Part shown: piece after piece, positions 60,456 to 64,000 of the stretch
Position numbering within the stretch: position 1 is the stretch's first letter
How the letters are laid out: each line of letters begins with the position of its first letter
From: an uncultured Elusimicrobium sp.
Lineage (GTDB): Bacteria > Elusimicrobiota > Elusimicrobia > Elusimicrobiales > Elusimicrobiaceae
Assembly: GCA_902797165.1 (NCBI GenBank)
Contig: CADBRU010000004.1
Location: forward strand, 45,100 to 109,099
Length of the DNA stretch: 64,000 nt
Reading direction: 5' to 3'
Translations under genes and position numbers: made by a program
Notes under the pieces: generated by a model
Told to the model about the DNA's origin: nothing
The model's database searches: none
What the model saw: only the letters and a program-made list of their open reading frames with translations

Positions 60456-61550
60456 ATGGCCTCTGTACCGTCTCGCAAGAAAATAACGGTTATTACTACT
60501 ACCTTTAACCTAATTAAAGGGCAGCGTAAGGACGTTTTTATCAAAATGTTCAAAAGCGTCCATGCGCAAACCTATCCGAATATTGAGCACTTGATTATCG
60601 ACGGGGCTTCGCAAGACGGTACACTTGATTTTATTAAGGAAGTAAATGCCAAATACGGTAAAAAGCAGTTGCGCGTAGTGTCCGAGCCGGATAAGGGCAT
60701 CACTGACGCCACGATTAAAGGGTATAAAAATGCGCACGGTGATTATATTATCCTGATGTGTTCGGATGATTATTACTTGCGAAATGACGCGCTGCAACTT
60801 TTGGCAGATGCACTGGAAAAAGAGCAAGCGGATTTTGCCTGTGCAGACGGTTGGTGGATGTTCTGTTATACGTGGCTAGCCGATTTAAATTCCTTTACCT
60901 ATCGTCATCCGTTTTTGATTAGCACCATGCTTGCCAAAAAAGAATTGTTTGATAAGTATGGCTATTTTGATCCATCGTATGAAATGGTGGCCGATTATGA
61001 ACTGATGGTTCGTTTGCTGTCTAATCCGGATATCAAAGGGACGGTAGTGCCAAAAACCTTGACCGTTTTGCGTCCGGGCGGTTTTTCACAAACAAGGGAA
61101 AAATTATTTGTAGATGAAACCGTGCGGATATATAAAAAGTATTTTAATCCGGCTTGTAAATTGACTACCCGGGAAATTAAGGCTTTGCATTTCGGAAGGG
61201 CTACTAAAAAATTATGTGCAAGAATTTTGAAATCTGAGACGAACCCGAGGATTTTACAATCGATTCAAGATGCTCAGTTTTATGGACGGCCCGCTCTTCG
61301 TCATTCAAATGCAAAAGGCAATTGGTATCGTATCTATAATCAGTTATATAAATGTTTGCATGGGGAAGATTATTTTACGCGCCCGCGCGGTGTAGGCGTA
61401 AAATATAAGAAATCTTTTATTAAAAAGTTACGTGGTAAATTATTTGGCAAAAAATTGCCGCCGGGTTTGTGTAGATTTTGTTCCGTAATTTACTTGAATA
61501 AAAGAAAAAGAGTTCATTTTATACGCAAGTATTCACGCCCGAGTAAATAA
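60456..61550 (+). CDS. Glycosyltransferase family 2
   Basis: This 364-residue GT-A enzyme has [48 protein letters not shown] and MCSDDYYLR (Asp-Asp metal site), closely similar to the second domain of the fusion at 53079. The C-terminal ~130 residues are very basic (Lys/Arg) and may bind the membrane or a lipid-linked acceptor. Last gene of the nine-gene glycan operon, four nt after colD. It probably attaches one of the deoxysugars made here. Confidence 0.85.
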   Translation: MASVPSRKKITVITTTFNLIKGQRKDVFIKMFKSVHAQTYPNIEHLIIDGASQDGTLDFIKEVNAKYGKKQLRVVSEPDKGITDATIKGYKNAHGDYIILMCSDDYYLRNDALQLLADALEKEQADFACADGWWMFCYTWLADLNSFTYRHPFLISTMLAKKELFDKYGYFDPSYEMVADYELMVRLLSNPDIKGTVVPKTLTVLRPGGFSQTREKLFVDETVRIYKKYFNPACKLTTREIKALHFGRATKKLCARILKSETNPRILQSIQDAQFYGRPALRHSNAKGNWYRIYNQLYKCLHGEDYFTRPRGVGVKYKKSFIKKLRGKLFGKKLPPGLCRFCSVIYLNKRKRVHFIRKYSRPSK

Positions 61551-61572
61551 TTTACGAGCAGGAAGTTAAATA

Positions 61573-61603
61573 AAAAGCCCAAGACAAATTGTCTTGGGCT
61601 TTT
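61573..61603. terminator. Bidirectional terminator
   Basis: AAAAGCCCAAGAC pairs with GTCTTGGGCTTTT around an AAATT loop, between the glycan operon and secG. Confidence 0.87.
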
Positions 61604-61622
61604 GCATGTGTAAATCAGTTTT

Positions 61623-61913
61623 TTACCGTTGGGCCGGGGCGGAAGCCGCCGGAATGTTCACTTTATCCATTAATGAAGAATTGGATTTGTGATTATAAGA
61701 AACCGTCAGTAAAATAGACGTGCAGAATAAAATAATAGCCAATATGGCGGTTAATTTATTGACTGCGTTAAAAGCCGTCGGGCTAGCAAAGATATTATCT
61801 GCACCGGACGCACCGAAAATACCGGCGGCAGAGCCTTTCCCGCTTTGAAGTAAAATTAACAAAATCAGCAAAATACATACAAAGTAATGTACGATTAACA
61901 ACAATGTTTGCAT
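61623..61913 (-). CDS. secG: Preprotein translocase subunit SecG
   Basis: This 96-residue protein has two transmembrane helices (5-22 and about 53-72) joined by the conserved LLQSGKGSAAGIFGASGADNIFA loop, the SecG hallmark. It helps SecYEG-SecA translocation in the inner membrane. The C-terminal ~25 residues are polar with Ala/Pro. It follows pgk on the same strand but is separated by a terminator, so it likely has its own promoter; a TATAAT-like box lies in the ~115 nt before it. Confidence 0.92.
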   Translation of the reverse strand: MQTLLLIVHYFVCILLILLILLQSGKGSAAGIFGASGADNIFASPTAFNAVNKLTAILAIILFCTSILLTVSYNHKSNSSLMDKVNIPAASAPAQR

Positions 61914-61978
61914 ACTAAAATATCTCCTCTAGAAATCTTATATCTATTATAGCAATTTTTAGCGGGATATGTCCTCAA

Positions 61979-62010
61979 AGAAAACCCCCCGCTTATGCGA
62001 GGGGTTTTAA
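61979..62010 (-). terminator. Terminator of pgk
   Basis: AAAACCCC-CGC / GCG-GGGGTTTT (61981-62008) with one mismatch and TTAT loop; T-run on the minus strand. Confidence 0.8.
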
Positions 62011-62029
62011 GTTTGAATTAAATTTCAAA

Positions 62030-63223
62030 CTACTTTGACAATGCAACAAGTCCGGGAAGTTCTTTTCCTTCCACAAATTCCATACTGGCACCACCGCCGG
62101 TAGAAACGTGTGAAAATTCCTTCTGATTGATTTTGCCTTTCTTGAGCACGTTAACACTATCTCCCCCACCGATAATTGAAATAGCGCCGTTTTTGGTGGC
62201 TTCAATCATGGCGTTGGCAATGGCATAACTGCCGTGGGCAAAATTCGGGAATTCGAATACACCCATCGGACCGTTCCAAAAAATGGTTTTGCATTTCAAA
62301 AGTTCGTCTGCAAACAATTTTTCGGTTTTCGGACCAATGTCCATACCTTCCATATCGGCCGGAATGGTATCAGATTCAACGGCTTCGGCCGTTTCGGAAA
62401 ATTCTTTGGAAATGCGGAAGTCAACGGGCATTAACATTTTAACGCCTTTGGCTTCGGCTTTAGCCATAACGCCTTTGGCTTCTTCGATTTTGGTTTCATC
62501 GAGTAAAGATTTACCGACTTCCATGCCTTTGGCTTTGAGGAAAGTGTAAGCCATACCGCCGCCGATAATCAAGACATTTACTTTATCCAGTAAATTGTTC
62601 AATAACATGATTTTATCGGACACTTTTGCACCACCGATTACAGCGGCAAACGGGCGGGCGGGATTATTTAAGGCTTTACCCAAAAATTCCACTTCTTTTT
62701 GTACGAGGTATCCGATAGAACCCGGTAAATATTGGGCAATGGCGCTGGTAGAAGCATGGGCACGGTGTACGGTACCGAAGGCCTCTTGTACAAATACTTC
62801 ACCGTGTTTGGCCAGTTGTTTGGCAAATTCGGGATCGTTCTTTTCTTCTTCGGGGTGGAAACGTAAGTTTTCCAAAAGTACAATTTCTCCGTTTTTGGCG
62901 GCGGCTACCACTTTATCGGCTTCCGGGCCTACGCAATCTTTGGCAAAGTGCACAGGCACGCCAAATACTTTTTGTACTTCTTCGGCAACCGGGGCCAAAC
63001 TAAATTCCGGGGCTACTTTGCCTTTGGGGCGGCCCAAGTGGGCGCACAAAACGATACGGCAATTATTATCGAGTAAATGTTTAATGGTTTTTTCGGTGGC
63101 AACGATACGTTTATTGTTATCTACTTTGACAACTTTTAAGGGTACGTTGTAATCTACACGTACCAAGACTTTTTTGTTTTTCAAGTCTACGTCTTGCATT
63201 TTTTTAATGCTGTCGAAGTTCAT
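62030..63223 (-). CDS. pgk: Phosphoglycerate kinase
   Basis: This 397-residue glycolytic enzyme makes ATP from 1,3-bisphosphoglycerate. Motifs are VLVRVDYNVPLK, AHLGRPKGK, LLENLRFHPEEEKND, GGAKVSDKI (nucleotide site), WNGPMGVFE and the C-terminal GGGDSVN...STGGGASMEF. Length matches bacterial Pgk. The ATG at 63223 follows GAGAGGGG; the open frame continues 19 residues upstream across the gap terminator and is not used. Downstream of gap, as in many bacteria. Confidence 0.97.
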   Translation of the reverse strand: MNFDSIKKMQDVDLKNKKVLVRVDYNVPLKVVKVDNNKRIVATEKTIKHLLDNNCRIVLCAHLGRPKGKVAPEFSLAPVAEEVQKVFGVPVHFAKDCVGPEADKVVAAAKNGEIVLLENLRFHPEEEKNDPEFAKQLAKHGEVFVQEAFGTVHRAHASTSAIAQYLPGSIGYLVQKEVEFLGKALNNPARPFAAVIGGAKVSDKIMLLNNLLDKVNVLIIGGGMAYTFLKAKGMEVGKSLLDETKIEEAKGVMAKAEAKGVKMLMPVDFRISKEFSETAEAVESDTIPADMEGMDIGPKTEKLFADELLKCKTIFWNGPMGVFEFPNFAHGSYAIANAMIEATKNGAISIIGGGDSVNVLKKGKINQKEFSHVSTGGGASMEFVEGKELPGLVALSK

Positions 63224-63244
63224 ATTTTTCCCCTCTCTTAAAAT

Positions 63245-63270
63245 AAAGGCGGCTTTTTCAAGCCGCCTTT
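63245..63270 (-). terminator. Terminator/attenuator between gap and pgk
   Basis: AAAGGCGGCTT (63245-63255) / AAGCCGCCTTT (63260-63270), T-rich on the minus strand. It may lower pgk expression from the gap promoter. Confidence 0.75.
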
Positions 63271-63285
63271 TTGCGAACACAAAAC

Positions 63286-64000
<715 letters not shown>

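Overview
The window looks like a chromosome segment from a Gram-negative gut bacterium, most probably an Elusimicrobium-like member of the Elusimicrobiota (moderate confidence, from gene content only). The main pointers are four scattered single-gene type IV pilins with almost identical N-termini, many outer-membrane and lipoprotein genes (porin, Omp85-type barrel, a 2614-residue autotransporter, LEA-type and ankyrin lipoproteins), an [FeFe]-hydrogenase maturase (HydE), peptidase T and amino-acid decarboxylases, all consistent with an anaerobic peptide- and amino-acid-using fermenter. No phage, IS element, CRISPR array or rRNA operon was seen.

Layout. 1-4.3 kb: end of a His/Gly-rich protein, a small lipoprotein, then a three-gene operon whose order and content match chlamydial aaxABC (porin, pyruvoyl arginine decarboxylase, arginine/agmatine antiporter). 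4.3-7.3 kb: two pilins around a PLP-dependent Arg/Lys decarboxylase. 7.4-20.4 kb: housekeeping and membrane genes (sirtuin, GtrA, HD-domain and DUF805 proteins, a TPR/HEPN-like protein, a transporter, GuaC, a CofE-like ligase, tRNA-Arg, RmuC, a RecB-like nuclease, an LtaS/MdoB-like sulfatase-fold enzyme coupled to a glycerol-kinase-like gene). 20.4-29 kb: periplasmic ankyrin protein, a candidate small RNA, ferredoxin, a FeoA-FeoB fusion, two more pilins, PepT, HydE. 29-36 kb: a large GYF_2/transmembrane protein and a five-gene operon (two EamA transporters, HAD phosphatase, cyclodeaminase, helical protein). 36.2-36.55 kb: tRNA-Leu with a second copy of its 3' tail about 190 bp downstream. 36.6-52.3 kb: Tag glycosylase, hydrolase lipoprotein, the giant autotransporter, further secreted proteins, DeoD, a TPR protein and a cysteine-rich small ORF.

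52.3-61.6 kb is a nine-gene co-directional glycan locus: phosphomannomutase-like HAD, a cytidylyltransferase/glycosyltransferase fusion, Gmd, GDP-fucose-synthase-like protein, split transketolase, an NAD-dependent epimerase, a ColD-type PLP dehydratase (His in place of the Schiff-base Lys) and a second glycosyltransferase. Together they point to a GDP-linked 3,6-dideoxyhexose such as colitose, possibly carbon-branched by the transketolase pair. 61.6-64 kb: secG, pgk and the 3' part of gap on the minus strand.

Several genes have no Shine-Dalgarno but carry a TATAAT-like hexamer 6-8 nt before the start codon, suggesting leaderless mRNAs. The aaxABC genes use GGGGG ribosome-binding sites that could pair with C-rich open patches in the candidate small RNA at 22.4 kb. 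Promoter, RNA and pathway proposals are inferences; protein family calls are from motifs and recalled family features, without database searches.
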